Positions 24,386 through 34,049 are shown, counted from the first letter of the stretch. The stretch: DNA of 45,944 nt from an uncultured Methylococcaceae bacterium (GCA_903934875.1 CAIZPP010000005.1:1-45944); one strand, 5' to 3'. Numbers and translations: made by a program. The notes: generated by a model from the letters alone, not told the origin.

Positions 24386-26659
24386 ATGCCGCTGAATAAA
24401 CGTTTAGTCTCCAATTGTCTTGTTCATGGCTGGCGGGCGGTTATGAGCTTGGCTTGGATTCCGCTTTATCTACAATTGCTTGGAAACGAAAGTTTTGCTC
24501 TGGTCGGGCTATTTGCCCTTCTGCAAGCATGGTTAATTGTGTTTAATCTAGTGTTACAGCAGTCGATGTCAGGCATGGTCAGTTTAGATAATACACTAGC
24601 TATTCGCAGCCGACTGCTGAAACTTTCATTAAGTATAATGTTCAGCGGGGTAATCGTTGCTCTCGGCATTTGGGCCGCCTCGGGCTGGTTGGCATCGACA
24701 TGGGTAAATACCGAGTGGTTGAATGTGAAATATCTCCCTGTCGAATCGGTGGGTCAGGCATTTACCTTGATGGGCGTGGTCACCGTTTTGCAGTTGATTG
24801 AGAGTCTATATTCTGGCACCCTGGTCGGTTTACAGCGACAGTCCCTGCAAAATGTAATGACGAGCTTGCTGGCTACGCTGCGGGGCTTGGGTGCTGTGGG
24901 TGTGCTAGTCTGGTTCTCGCCTACCGTTAACGCGTTTTTTATTTGGCAAGGCCTGATATCGCTGGTTATAGTCTTATTTTTTGCAGGGCTTGTTTATCAA
25001 TGCCTCCGGTCCACCCACCCGGGAATCTCCCTAGACCGAGCCAGCTTAACAAGCCGAGTCGGTCTCATGTTAGGGTTCCCTGGTTTCATTTGGCGCAAGC
25101 AAGGTACTTATGCCTCTACACTAACCGCTCGCAACCCTTCTCTGAAAAAAAACGTCGCCGCCAATTATCTAGGCCAAGGATGGCGGGCACTAATGAGTAT
25201 GGCGTTCATTCCGCTGTACATCCGTTATCTTGGCATCGAGTCTTATGGTTTGATCGGAATTTTCGCCATTTTGCAAGCGTGGTTAGGGTTGCTCGATATG
25301 GGAATGAGGCCTGCACTGGGTCGGGAGATGGCTCGGTTTACCGGTGGGGCGCACGATGCGCAGACTATTCGCAATCTGCTTCGGAGCATAGAAGTGATTG
25401 CTTTTGCCATTGCAGTGGCGGTTGCGCTGGGAATTTGGGCGGCCTCTGGCTGGCTGGCCTCCAACTGGTTAAATGTTAAAAATCTGCCAGTCGATATTGT
25501 CGTAAAGGCGTTTTCGCTAATGGGCGTGGTCACCGCTTTGCAATTTATCGAGAGTATCTATGCCAGTAGCATTGCTGGCTTGCAGCGTCAGGTGCTGCAA
25601 AACGTGATAACCAGCACTATGGCCACGGCGCGAGGTTTGGGCGCAGTTGGCATATTGGTCTGGGTTTCACCGACCATTGAGGCCTTTTTTATCTGGCAGG
25701 GTTTTATTTCTCTGGTAAACGTCGCTTTGTTTGCAAGCGTGGTTTATCGTACACTCCCGGACGCTCAGTTTGCCCGCTTTTCCATTAACGCTCTTAAGGG
25801 AGTGGGTCGTTTCGCGGGGGGGGCGATGGCAATTACTTTATCAACATTGCTATTGACCCAAACCGATAAGATTTTGCTGTCACGCTTGCTGACTTTGGAA
25901 AACTTTGCCCATTACACCTTAGCAGGTGTGGTTGCCAATGCGTTATATATGCTCGTGGCTCCAATCGGTTCCGCTTTTTATCCGCGCTTTACCGAACTGG
26001 CGACGCGAGGTGACGATCTTGCCTTGCGCAAGGTCTACCACCAAGGAGCCCAGATGGTGACGGTGCTGATGGGTTCCGCTGCAGTGGTATTGATGCTCTT
26101 TGGTGGCAAGGTGTTGCGACTGTGGACTGCTGACCCGGCGTTGGCCCAGCAGGTTTCACCTCTGCTAGCTGTACTTGCGCTAGGCACACTATGCAACGGG
26201 CTGATGTGGATTCCCTATCAGATGCAACTTGCCCACGGCTGGACTAGTCTGACAATTAAGATCAACAGCATTGCTGTTGCTACCTTGGTCCCTTGCATCC
26301 TATGGGCAGTGGCGAAATACGGGGCGATAGGAGCAGCTTGGGTATGGGTGGCGCTGAATACGGGGTACTTGGTGTTTGGCATCTATTTTTTTCACAAAAA
26401 TTTGTTAAGCACCGAAAAATGGCATTGGTATGGTCAGGATGTTGCCAGCCCTTTGTTGGCTGCAACTGCTACGGCGGGATTATGCCGCTGGGTTATGCCG
26501 GACAATTTAGGAAAGTTCGGTGAGTTCACCGTGTTGTTGATGAGTTCTGGATGTGTGCTGATTTCGGCATCCTTGGGTGCCCCCTTAATTCGTCATCAGC
26601 TAATCCGGTTTGTGTCGAGCAGGTTAAAACTAGTGACGTATGGGTATAAAGTTGAGTAA
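24386..26659 (+). CDS. Oversized Wzx/MOP-family flippase with duplicated N-terminal half
   Basis: This 757-aa inner-membrane protein is far longer than normal Wzx flippases (400-500 aa). Residues about 252-757 form a complete polysaccharide-type flippase (VAANYLGQGWRALMSMAFIP ... GRFAGGAMAITL ... DKILLSRLLTL ... FYPRFTEL). Residues about 5-215 are a second, diverged copy of its first half: WRAVMSLAWIPLYL versus WRALMSMAFIPLYI, ALGIWAASGWLAS in both, GLGAVGVLVWFSPT versus GLGAVGILVWVSPT. The RPALGREMARFTGGA block of copy 2 is degraded in copy 1 (QQSMSGMVSLDNT). A linker (about 215-251) joins them. It presumably flips lipid-linked repeat units; the extra roughly six helices are unexplained. A G8 run (25816-25823) lies in copy 2. 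Confidence 0.9.
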   Translation: MPLNKRLVSNCLVHGWRAVMSLAWIPLYLQLLGNESFALVGLFALLQAWLIVFNLVLQQSMSGMVSLDNTLAIRSRLLKLSLSIMFSGVIVALGIWAASGWLASTWVNTEWLNVKYLPVESVGQAFTLMGVVTVLQLIESLYSGTLVGLQRQSLQNVMTSLLATLRGLGAVGVLVWFSPTVNAFFIWQGLISLVIVLFFAGLVYQCLRSTHPGISLDRASLTSRVGLMLGFPGFIWRKQGTYASTLTARNPSLKKNVAANYLGQGWRALMSMAFIPLYIRYLGIESYGLIGIFAILQAWLGLLDMGMRPALGREMARFTGGAHDAQTIRNLLRSIEVIAFAIAVAVALGIWAASGWLASNWLNVKNLPVDIVVKAFSLMGVVTALQFIESIYASSIAGLQRQVLQNVITSTMATARGLGAVGILVWVSPTIEAFFIWQGFISLVNVALFASVVYRTLPDAQFARFSINALKGVGRFAGGAMAITLSTLLLTQTDKILLSRLLTLENFAHYTLAGVVANALYMLVAPIGSAFYPRFTELATRGDDLALRKVYHQGAQMVTVLMGSAAVVLMLFGGKVLRLWTADPALAQQVSPLLAVLALGTLCNGLMWIPYQMQLAHGWTSLTIKINSIAVATLVPCILWAVAKYGAIGAAWVWVALNTGYLVFGIYFFHKNLLSTEKWHWYGQDVASPLLAATATAGLCRWVMPDNLGKFGEFTVLLMSSGCVLISASLGAPLIRHQLIRFVSSRLKLVTYGYKVE

Positions 26660-26735
26660 AGTCAGGTATTGCGGGGCATCGAATATCTTGATTTACTAAT
26701 AGATTTTTATGTTAAAAAACTTTGGGGTTGCATGA

Positions 26736-27611
26736 ATGAAAAATGAACAAATAATTGAATTGTTAGTGGCTATACTCGGAAAACAAACAAGCTATCGATT
26801 AGGTCGTGCCTTGTATCAGCAAGCTCGTGGTGATATTCAAAATAACATTGCTACAAATGGAGAAAGAATGATCCAGCGATGTGTTATAAATGCATGGAGA
26901 AAAAAGGTAATTAAGGATAGTCAGTTAGTTGTGTTTGATGTAGGAGCTAATATAGGGGAATGGTCATATCAATTATTAGATGACTTATTAAAGTCAAATG
27001 AATTGCAATTTTTGGATATCTATTTATTTGAACCAGTTCCAAGCACTGCTGAAAAATTAATACAGAGGTTGAATAAGTTTGGTGATTTGTTGCGCTTCGA
27101 GCAATTAGTTCTTTCATCAACAGACGGTATTGATCAGTTCTACATTAATTGCAATAATGAGAATGCGGGAACCAATTCATTATATCAACAAGGAATTGAT
27201 AGCTATACTATAAATGTGCTAAAAAATACGGCCAGTACATTTTGTGCAGCGAATAAAATTAACAAAATACACTTATTCAAATGCGACACTGAAGGGCACG
27301 ATATGGAAGTCATTAGAGGAGCCATACCGTTAATCGCTGAAGAAAAAATTGATGTTTTTCAATTTGAGTATAACTATCGCTGGATATATTCAAAAAATTT
27401 TCTAAGGGATGTTTTTTCTATCATAGAAAAACTTCCTTATAAAATTGCTAAAATACAGAGCGAATATATAATTCTATTACCAGAATGGCACTTTGAGCTT
27501 GACAAGTTCTTTGAAGGAAATTATTTACTGGTTCATAAGGATTCAGTAAGATGGTTTCCAGCCAAAACAGCTGCATTTGATCGGTATAACACACAATGCC
27601 TAAATGTGTAA
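26736..27611 (+). CDS. FkbM-family methyltransferase
   Basis: This 291-aa class I SAM methyltransferase has the FkbM pattern: VVFDVGANIGEWSYQLL (motif I, about 67), IYLFEPVPSTAEKL (about 97), and LFKCDTEGHDMEVIRGA (about 188). Such enzymes O-methylate sugars in glycan clusters. The gene opens an AT-rich block whose codon use differs visibly from the GC-richer genes around it, pointing to separate acquisition. The acceptor is unknown. Confidence 0.85.
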   Translation: MKNEQIIELLVAILGKQTSYRLGRALYQQARGDIQNNIATNGERMIQRCVINAWRKKVIKDSQLVVFDVGANIGEWSYQLLDDLLKSNELQFLDIYLFEPVPSTAEKLIQRLNKFGDLLRFEQLVLSSTDGIDQFYINCNNENAGTNSLYQQGIDSYTINVLKNTASTFCAANKINKIHLFKCDTEGHDMEVIRGAIPLIAEEKIDVFQFEYNYRWIYSKNFLRDVFSIIEKLPYKIAKIQSEYIILLPEWHFELDKFFEGNYLLVHKDSVRWFPAKTAAFDRYNTQCLNV

Positions 27612-27682
27612 TAAGAACTCAATTCGCAAGTTATTCAGTTTGCTGGGTGAATATTAATCAAAAATGATGCATGGGGATTAGT

Positions 27683-28630
27683 ATGAATAGCATAAGCCAG
27701 TCAGATAATTCGGCAAAAATACCGAAAGTTAGCATAGGAATGCCGGTATACAATGGTGAAAGATATCTTCATAATGTGTTGCAATGCTTGTTAGCGCAGA
27801 CTTATACTAATTTTGAGTTGATTATTTCAGATAATTTTTCAACAGATTCTACAAAAGCAATATGCAAGGAATTTTGTAATCGCGATGCTAGGATTTTATA
27901 TCATTGCCAGTCTGAAAATATAGGTGCAGCAAATAACTTTTTATTCGTGCTTAATCAGGCGCGGGGTGAATTTTTTATGTGGGCATCTTGTGATGACCAC
28001 TGGGATAATAATTGGCTAGAAGTTTTGTTGAGTAAGATGGATATAGGGACAGTAATATCATTTGGTCGTGTAATAGAGGTTTGGCCAGATAAATCTGTTA
28101 ATAAAGTATATCCAGTGATGGGCTTTTCAGCAAGTAAGCCAATTAGAATAGCAAAGCTACTGCTGATAGATGCGTCTAACAAAGCTATGCTAATCCATGG
28201 ATTATTTAGAAGAGCTTATTTTAATACTGAAAATGGTAGAATAGCTTTAAAATATTTTGTCTCAAAAGCTATGTATATTGAATTGTATTTTGTCTATAAA
28301 ATCGCACAGGATGGTAATATTGCGACTACTGACTCAACATGTTTTTATAAATCGTTAGGGGGTACAAGTTCACCTCAATTTCAGCATAAAACATCAATGA
28401 CACATAGACCAGCTAGTTTTTCAACGTTAGGGGTTTCGAAGCTGCTAAAAAAATCTTTTGATATTTTAAATCCTGTAAATTTGATAAAATATCATATACT
28501 TTATATTTTTGTTCCTAGTTCATGGTATATAAAACTATTAGTACTGGTATTTTTGCCTGTTGTATTGCTGAAACATTATCTCTCTCTTGGATTGTATTTG
28601 GTATCCCGTATAACAAATAAAGTGAAATAA
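27683..28630 (+). CDS. Family 2 glycosyltransferase
   Basis: This GT-A glycosyltransferase has VSIGMPVYNGERYLHNVLQC at its start, FELIISDNFSTDST (about 45) and FMWASCDDHWDNNW (acidic metal-site region, about 95). GGGGA at 27672-27676 favours ATG 27683 (315 aa) over ATG 27671. The C-terminus has hydrophobic segments that may tether it to the membrane. AT-rich. Donor and acceptor unknown. Confidence 0.85.
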   Translation: MNSISQSDNSAKIPKVSIGMPVYNGERYLHNVLQCLLAQTYTNFELIISDNFSTDSTKAICKEFCNRDARILYHCQSENIGAANNFLFVLNQARGEFFMWASCDDHWDNNWLEVLLSKMDIGTVISFGRVIEVWPDKSVNKVYPVMGFSASKPIRIAKLLLIDASNKAMLIHGLFRRAYFNTENGRIALKYFVSKAMYIELYFVYKIAQDGNIATTDSTCFYKSLGGTSSPQFQHKTSMTHRPASFSTLGVSKLLKKSFDILNPVNLIKYHILYIFVPSSWYIKLLVLVFLPVVLLKHYLSLGLYLVSRITNKVK

Positions 28631-28638
28631 GTTATTTT

Positions 28639-29454
28639 ATGAAAAATAAATTTACAATTGTAGTTAGTTCATCTGACGCATATGAAGACTGTTGGAATCC
28701 TTTTTTTACACTGTTCAACAAGTTCTGGCCTAATTGTGAAATTCCAATAATGTTGGTTTCGAATACGAAGGTTTTCGAATTTGAAAATCTAAATATAACC
28801 TGTCCAATAGCTGGAATGGCTAGCAGAAACAATAAGTGGGGTGAGTCGTTTCTAAAGACATTACAGGCAGTCGATACTGATATCATTTTATTGCTAATGA
28901 TTGATTATTTTATAAAATCCCCAGTACAAATCAATGTGCTTAACGAGCTAGTTGATTTGATGTACAGAGATAATATAACTCACATAGTGCTTTTATCAGA
29001 AGTGCCGGGTTCAAAATGCAAAACTAAATATCCTATGCTTCTTGAACGAGGACAACAGGTTCCATATAGGTTTACTTTGCAAGCAGGACTGTGGAGAAAA
29101 GATCGACTAAATGATTATATTAGAGAATATGAAGATCCTTGGCTAGGAGAAACTTGGGGAACTAAGCGGGCATGGCATATTAAAGAAAGTTTTTATTGTA
29201 TAGATAAAGCGTTTGAGCAGGCAGAGGGTAAAATTATTAACTATCATCATTTAGGTGGGATGAGGCAAGGCAAATGGCGTAAAGAAGAGGTTGTGGATTT
29301 ATTCAAGCAAAATGGGGTTGAAGTTGATTTCTTAATTAGAGGTTTTCATGACGATTCGCAAATTAAAACTTTACCTGAACGGCTGAAGGCAAGACTATAT
29401 AGGTTTCCATCTGAGGCTATATCTTGGCTAGAGTTATATTTTATGACATATTAA
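28639..29454 (+). CDS. Putative glycosyltransferase-like protein of unknown family
   Basis: This 271-aa soluble protein begins NKFTIVVSSSDAYEDCW and has ILLLMIDYFIKSPVQINVL (about 84-102), reminiscent of the acidic donor-site region of GT-A enzymes. WGESFLKTLQAV and YHHLGGMRQGKWRKEE are further possible conserved blocks. I do not recognise a firm family. Its place between a GT2 and a polymerase, 8 bp after the GT2 gene, supports a glycan-assembly role. AT-rich like its neighbours. Confidence 0.5.
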   Translation: MKNKFTIVVSSSDAYEDCWNPFFTLFNKFWPNCEIPIMLVSNTKVFEFENLNITCPIAGMASRNNKWGESFLKTLQAVDTDIILLLMIDYFIKSPVQINVLNELVDLMYRDNITHIVLLSEVPGSKCKTKYPMLLERGQQVPYRFTLQAGLWRKDRLNDYIREYEDPWLGETWGTKRAWHIKESFYCIDKAFEQAEGKIINYHHLGGMRQGKWRKEEVVDLFKQNGVEVDFLIRGFHDDSQIKTLPERLKARLYRFPSEAISWLELYFMTY

Positions 29455-29563
29455 TATATGGATTAAATTGATTATTAATAGGAGTTGTGATAATGTCTGA
29501 TAATCTATTGGCGATAGCTATAGCCCGTTTTTTGGCTTAAGTTCGGAGTGTTCTAAGCACGAC

Positions 29564-30997
29564 ATGCAAACCCTTGCAATCTCTGGTCACATGCGACTTC
29601 CATTCGTATGGAGAAAAGTGTCAGTTGTTTTTGGTGGATTTGGTTTCGTTGCGTTGGCAGCAGCTAATATCATCGGACCTGATGATTGGTATATGTTGGG
29701 CTTGCTGTGCGTCTCGGTTTTGGCTTATGCAATTATTATAATTGTTTTGGGTTTTCGTGACGGTATGCGGCGCATATTGACGGACCCATTTCTTATTTTA
29801 ATCATTTCTTTTTCACTATATTATCTTGTTGGTCCTTTACTATTGATTTTTGGTTCTGAGGACGAAATTAGTTATGTAGTGAGTTGGTATCCTGTCACTG
29901 CAATTAATGCAGTCCTTGTTACCAGTATAAATTTAATCGGTTTAGCAATAATGCTTTATATAAGTAGTTATTTCAATGGCTTGGGAATAGTAAGAACTGT
30001 CCAACCGGTAATATCTTTTTTTAGTAAATATTCGGTTGAAAGAGTTTTTTGGCTGTTTGCTATGATTGGGTTTATCGCCTTCGCAATAGTTCAGACATCT
30101 GATGAATTGGTAAGTGGAACCATTAGGATTTTAGCTCAGTTACTGTTGATGGCGATATTGTTGGGGACAATCTGTCAGGGCCGTGGTTCGTCACGTTTGC
30201 ACAGCCTAGCGATTATGATAACGATATTTACTTCAGTAATGGGGCTACTTTCGTTCAGTAAATCTGAGGCTATGCTACCAATTGTTGTTTTAGTACTAGG
30301 TTTGTATTTACGTTCTGTTAGTATCAAATTGATAGTGATAATTTTAGTTATAGTTTTTTTGGGCTTGGGGTTAATTGTAAAACCAATCACAGAAGCTAGG
30401 ATTATGCTTTTGTTAAGTGCTGACAATAGCCTATCGAATCGATATTATATTTTACAAGAAGCATTTCAAAAAGCTTACGACAGCACTTCAACAAATAAAA
30501 CAAAGGCCGGATTATGGACTCGTTTGTGCTATGTGCCACCCCAAGTGGCAAGTGTAGATCTGTTCGATAAAGGACAGGGTGGTCATGATATGGAGTTGAT
30601 GTTTTGGGTCTTTATTCCTAGGGCAATTTATCCAGACAAACCTATCATCACAAGAACAGGGAACGAACTTAATGCACAAGTGACTGGTTCTGAGTCTTCT
30701 TCAACAGGGGTCGGTTTATTTGTCGGTGGTTATTACAGCCTAGGCTGGGTTGGTATAATTTTGGTTTCAGTTATAAGTGGTTTGATTTTATCTATATTCG
30801 CTACTGTTTCACGTTTAATTATTTCATCCGGTTTAATGATTGGGTTACCTGTTGGTTTATTTGGAAATTTTATGGCATTCCGGATTGATGGATATTTCGT
30901 GGGAGATTATTTAGGCCCATTTGCGATGATTATGATGACTTTCTTGACAGTTCTATTTATATTGCATACCGGTATACCTAAAACTTCTACTAAGTAA
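29564..30997 (+). CDS. O-antigen polymerase (Wzy)-like membrane protein
   Basis: This 477-aa polytopic protein has about 10-12 hydrophobic helices and no cleavable signal. A large central loop (about residues 285-370, TEARIMLLLSADNSLSNRY through ATNELNAQ-like text) contains PRAIYPDKPIITRTGNELN, a pattern common in oligosaccharide repeat-unit polymerases. It probably polymerises the lipid-linked unit in the periplasm. ATG 29591 (MRLPFVWRKV) is a possible shorter start. AT-rich. A second Wzy_C-type gene at 5553 suggests two distinct roles or two glycans. Confidence 0.8.
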   Translation: MQTLAISGHMRLPFVWRKVSVVFGGFGFVALAAANIIGPDDWYMLGLLCVSVLAYAIIIIVLGFRDGMRRILTDPFLILIISFSLYYLVGPLLLIFGSEDEISYVVSWYPVTAINAVLVTSINLIGLAIMLYISSYFNGLGIVRTVQPVISFFSKYSVERVFWLFAMIGFIAFAIVQTSDELVSGTIRILAQLLLMAILLGTICQGRGSSRLHSLAIMITIFTSVMGLLSFSKSEAMLPIVVLVLGLYLRSVSIKLIVIILVIVFLGLGLIVKPITEARIMLLLSADNSLSNRYYILQEAFQKAYDSTSTNKTKAGLWTRLCYVPPQVASVDLFDKGQGGHDMELMFWVFIPRAIYPDKPIITRTGNELNAQVTGSESSSTGVGLFVGGYYSLGWVGIILVSVISGLILSIFATVSRLIISSGLMIGLPVGLFGNFMAFRIDGYFVGDYLGPFAMIMMTFLTVLFILHTGIPKTSTK

Positions 30998-31080
30998 AAC
31001 CTGAACAGAAAATATTTCTTATAAGCAGCTACTTATAAATTGTATTAACTTTTGAATTATTAACCTTTGGAAACATAGTG

Positions 31081-31818
31081 ATGAAATCAAGCTATCGTAC
31101 TCGACTCTATTCCCATTATGGTCATGATTTTCAGGATGCAGGGGAAGTTTTTGATGTTAAAACAGCCCAGCGATGGGGGAAGGCGCAAACTTACCGGCTT
31201 CGCAATTGGCTGCCTGATAGCAAGGATGTCAAGATTATTGATCTAGCTTGCGGAGGCGGAAAGCTGCTAAATTTTTTTAAAGGAAATGGATATAATAACC
31301 TACAAGGTATAGATATTAGTCCTGACCAAGTGTCTTTATCCCGCCAAGTTGTACCTGATGTTCTTCAAGGCAATATCCTTGAGCATCTTAGAAACAGTCC
31401 GGCTACCTATGATCTAATTACAGCTTACGATATTATTGAGCACTTTCATAAGGATGAGGTTCTCGACTTTCTGGATGGTTGCTACGCAGCACTAAAGCCG
31501 AATGGTCGCTTAGTCTTGCAAACTTGTAACGCCGATAGTCCGTGGGGTACCATGCATCGTTATGGCGATTTTACACACGAAGTTTCCTTTAATCCAAACG
31601 TCCTTTCTCGCCTTCTAAAACTTGTTGGTTTTCAGATGACTGAGGCAAGAGAGGCAGGTCCAGTTCCATGGGGTTATAGTCTGACTTGCACTATGCGGTT
31701 TCTCATGTGGCAGTTGTTCAGGGCGTGGTTCATTCTATGGAATTTGGTTGAAACAGGGTCTAAAGGTGATGGCGTTTTTACTAGGATATTTTTGACCACT
31801 GGAATTAAGGGTAACTAG
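31081..31818 (+). CDS. Class I SAM-dependent methyltransferase
   Basis: This 245-aa methyltransferase has motif I IIDLACGGGKLLNFF (about 52), LQGIDISPDQVSLSRQ (about 76) and YDLITAYDIIEHFHKDEVLDF (about 114). GTG 31078 is one codon upstream; GGAAA precedes the ATG. It lies in the glycosyltransferase block and is probably a glycan methyltransferase. It ends 3 bp before the next start. Confidence 0.85.
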   Translation: MKSSYRTRLYSHYGHDFQDAGEVFDVKTAQRWGKAQTYRLRNWLPDSKDVKIIDLACGGGKLLNFFKGNGYNNLQGIDISPDQVSLSRQVVPDVLQGNILEHLRNSPATYDLITAYDIIEHFHKDEVLDFLDGCYAALKPNGRLVLQTCNADSPWGTMHRYGDFTHEVSFNPNVLSRLLKLVGFQMTEAREAGPVPWGYSLTCTMRFLMWQLFRAWFILWNLVETGSKGDGVFTRIFLTTGIKGN

Positions 31819-31821
31819 TTG

Positions 31822-32841
31822 ATGAAAATATTCTATGTGGGACCACTCTGGGAGGGTGGCACTGCACTTGAGAGATTGAATATTCTAAGTCGTCTCGGGC
31901 ACACGGTTATTCCTTTTGATATTACTCCGTTTGAGAAAAGGGTTCCGCGATTGTTTCGGTCGATTGCATGTAGGTTTAAGGTCGGTCCAATTCCTCAAGC
32001 CGTGAACAAAGCCTTGAAAGACTCAGTGCGAAAAGTCAATGGAATTAGCCATATCTGGATAGATAAGGGGGTATGGATCTATCCCGATACCCTGCAGTAT
32101 CTCAAGCAGCTTACCGGTGCGATGGCAATTCATTACACGCCTGATGCACAGTTACTTTCGCAAAGATCACGGCATTTTGTTGCCTGCATACCAATTTATG
32201 ATATGCTGATTACTACCAAAGAATGGGAAGTCCAGTCATACAAGAATGCTGGTGCGAAAAATGTCGTATTAACCTACCAAGGTTATGATGAACGATTTTT
32301 TCCACGTAATATTGAAGAAAAGGATTTCGCACTATATGCCTCGGATGTTTGTTTTATTGGGCACACACAAAAGCACTATGCAGATAGATTAAAGTCAATT
32401 TCCAGTCTAGGTGTTAACTTGCGAGTGTGGGGTGATGCATGGCCAGACTATATGATGAAACAAAAGTGGTCAAATTCAATGGTAGTCGGCAAAGGATTGT
32501 GGGGTGAAAGTTATCCTAAAGCACTTTCATGTGCAAAGATAGGGCTTGGTTTGCTGGGGAAGCACATTCCCGAAACATCAACCACACGTACGTTCGAAAT
32601 ACCTGCGATGGGAGCTTTTTTGCTCGCTGAGCGGACAGCGATACACCAATCGCTTTTTGAAGAAGGAAAAGAGGCTGAATTCTTTGCTTCTGATGAGGAA
32701 ATGCTCGATAAAATACGATATTACTTGGCGCACGACAATGATCGAAAAAAAATTGCCCTAGCTGGTAGAAATCGATGTGAGAGGGGCGGTTATTCAAGTT
32801 ATGAACTTCTACGAGAAATAATGGCCAGATTTTTATCTTAA
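31822..32841 (+). CDS. CgeB-like glycosyltransferase (GT4-like, Glyco_trans_1_2)
   Basis: This 339-aa GT-B-type protein opens MKIFYVGPLWEGGTALERL. The C-terminal domain has DVCFIGHTQKHYADRL (about 175), YPKALSCAKIGLGLLG (about 232) and TSTTRTFEIPAMGAFLLAER (about 253), the nucleotide-sugar-site region of CgeB-like enzymes. The final codons and stop (RFLS, TAA at 32839-32841) lie in the left end of a repeat element, so the native C-terminus may have been replaced. TTG 31819 is an alternative start. Confidence 0.8.
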   Translation: MKIFYVGPLWEGGTALERLNILSRLGHTVIPFDITPFEKRVPRLFRSIACRFKVGPIPQAVNKALKDSVRKVNGISHIWIDKGVWIYPDTLQYLKQLTGAMAIHYTPDAQLLSQRSRHFVACIPIYDMLITTKEWEVQSYKNAGAKNVVLTYQGYDERFFPRNIEEKDFALYASDVCFIGHTQKHYADRLKSISSLGVNLRVWGDAWPDYMMKQKWSNSMVVGKGLWGESYPKALSCAKIGLGLLGKHIPETSTTRTFEIPAMGAFLLAERTAIHQSLFEEGKEAEFFASDEEMLDKIRYYLAHDNDRKKIALAGRNRCERGGYSSYELLREIMARFLS

Positions 32842-32944
32842 CAAAGGATAATAATAAAGGACGCTCAATTAAACCATCTTGTGTGTATGTGCCTTGCATA
32901 ATGATATAACCTAAAAGTAACTGTTTGATATTAAAAATTCTGTA
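32824..32944. repeat. MITE-like element, beta type, degenerate left end
   Basis: About 121 bp, closely matching 12987-13107 (TTTTTATCTTAACAAAGGAT, AACCATCTTGTG, ATAATGATATAACC). The left terminus reads CCAGATTTTTATC instead of TACAGCATTTTTATC, and the right end is AAAAATTCTGTA. It supplies the stop of the CgeB-like gene and ends 26 bp before the next start. Confidence 0.8.
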
Positions 32945-32970
32945 AATACTATAAATGTTTGCCTAAAAAA

Positions 32971-33972
32971 ATGAAACCGATTCAAGTTGTTCATTTCCAT
33001 CGCAAATCGGACCGTGATGCTTTTAGCATAGAACGTTTGTTTGTCGATATCCGTGCCGCTATGCCTGCTGATATAAATGTGTCGGTTTGGGTTTCTCCTT
33101 TTTTAAGTAGTGGCGCATGGCGGCGATTGTTCAACATAGTTGATGCGGCCTTTCACCAAGGCGAGGTCAACCACATCACTGGTGATGTGCATTTTCTGAG
33201 CTACTTGTTGAATTGGAACCGAACAGTTTTGACCATTCACGATTGCGTCAGTTTGGAGCGATTGACTGGAATTAAGAAGTGGCTTCTATGGTTATTATGG
33301 TATTGGTTACCAGTGCGTTGTTGTCGTGCGGTTACGGTGAATTCAGAGTCTACTAAGCAGGAATTGCTTAAGTATGTTAGTTACGATCCAGAAAATATTT
33401 ATGTGATTTACAGTTGCATATCGGAGTGGTTTCATCCTGGTGAACGGTCTTTCAATTCCGCCTGTCCAAGTATATTGCAAGTGGGAACGAAGCCAAACAA
33501 AAATATCGAGCGGATTGCTGCGGCACTGGCTGGGTTGCATTGCCGCTGGGTTATAATAGGACTTTTAACTGATGCTCAACGTTCTTTGATTGATAGCTAC
33601 TCTATCGAATACACAAATCTATTTGGGTTAAGTGAGGAGGCGTTGTTGGAACAGTATCGGCTTGCCGATCTGCTAGTTTTTGCGTCTACTTATGAAGGAT
33701 TTGGAGCACCTATCGTAGAAGCTAACGCGGTAGGGCTGCCTGTGGTGACAAGTAATTTGTATTCGATGCCCGAGATAGCTGGCGATGCTGCATGCTTGGT
33801 TGATCCGTATAATGTAGGGAGTATCCGCAACGGGATAATGCGGGTGATTCAGAATCCTGATTATCGGGTTCGCCTGATAAAGGCAGGTTTTTACAATAGG
33901 GAGAGGTTTCGTCCTGCTGCGATAGCAGAGCAGTACGCATTGTTGTACCGTAAAATAGTATTAAAAACTTAA
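32971..33972 (+). CDS. Family 4 glycosyltransferase
   Basis: This 333-aa GT-B enzyme has VLTIHDCVSLERLTG (about 88), VTVNSESTKQEL (about 121), the donor-domain CPSILQVGTKPNKNIER and FASTYEGFGAPIVEANAVGLP (about 238-258, the ExFGxPxxEAxxxGxP signature). ATG 32971 follows TTG 32959, which is in frame and could add four residues; no clear ribosome binding site is seen after the repeat element upstream. Retaining glycosyltransferase of glycan assembly; specificity unknown. Confidence 0.88.
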   Translation: MKPIQVVHFHRKSDRDAFSIERLFVDIRAAMPADINVSVWVSPFLSSGAWRRLFNIVDAAFHQGEVNHITGDVHFLSYLLNWNRTVLTIHDCVSLERLTGIKKWLLWLLWYWLPVRCCRAVTVNSESTKQELLKYVSYDPENIYVIYSCISEWFHPGERSFNSACPSILQVGTKPNKNIERIAAALAGLHCRWVIIGLLTDAQRSLIDSYSIEYTNLFGLSEEALLEQYRLADLLVFASTYEGFGAPIVEANAVGLPVVTSNLYSMPEIAGDAACLVDPYNVGSIRNGIMRVIQNPDYRVRLIKAGFYNRERFRPAAIAEQYALLYRKIVLKT

Positions 33973-34049
33973 CAGAAGAATAAAGATCAAACTTAATCCG
34001 TTAGTAAGTATAATGGAGATATAATTAACCATAGCTAAGCTTGCAAAAT

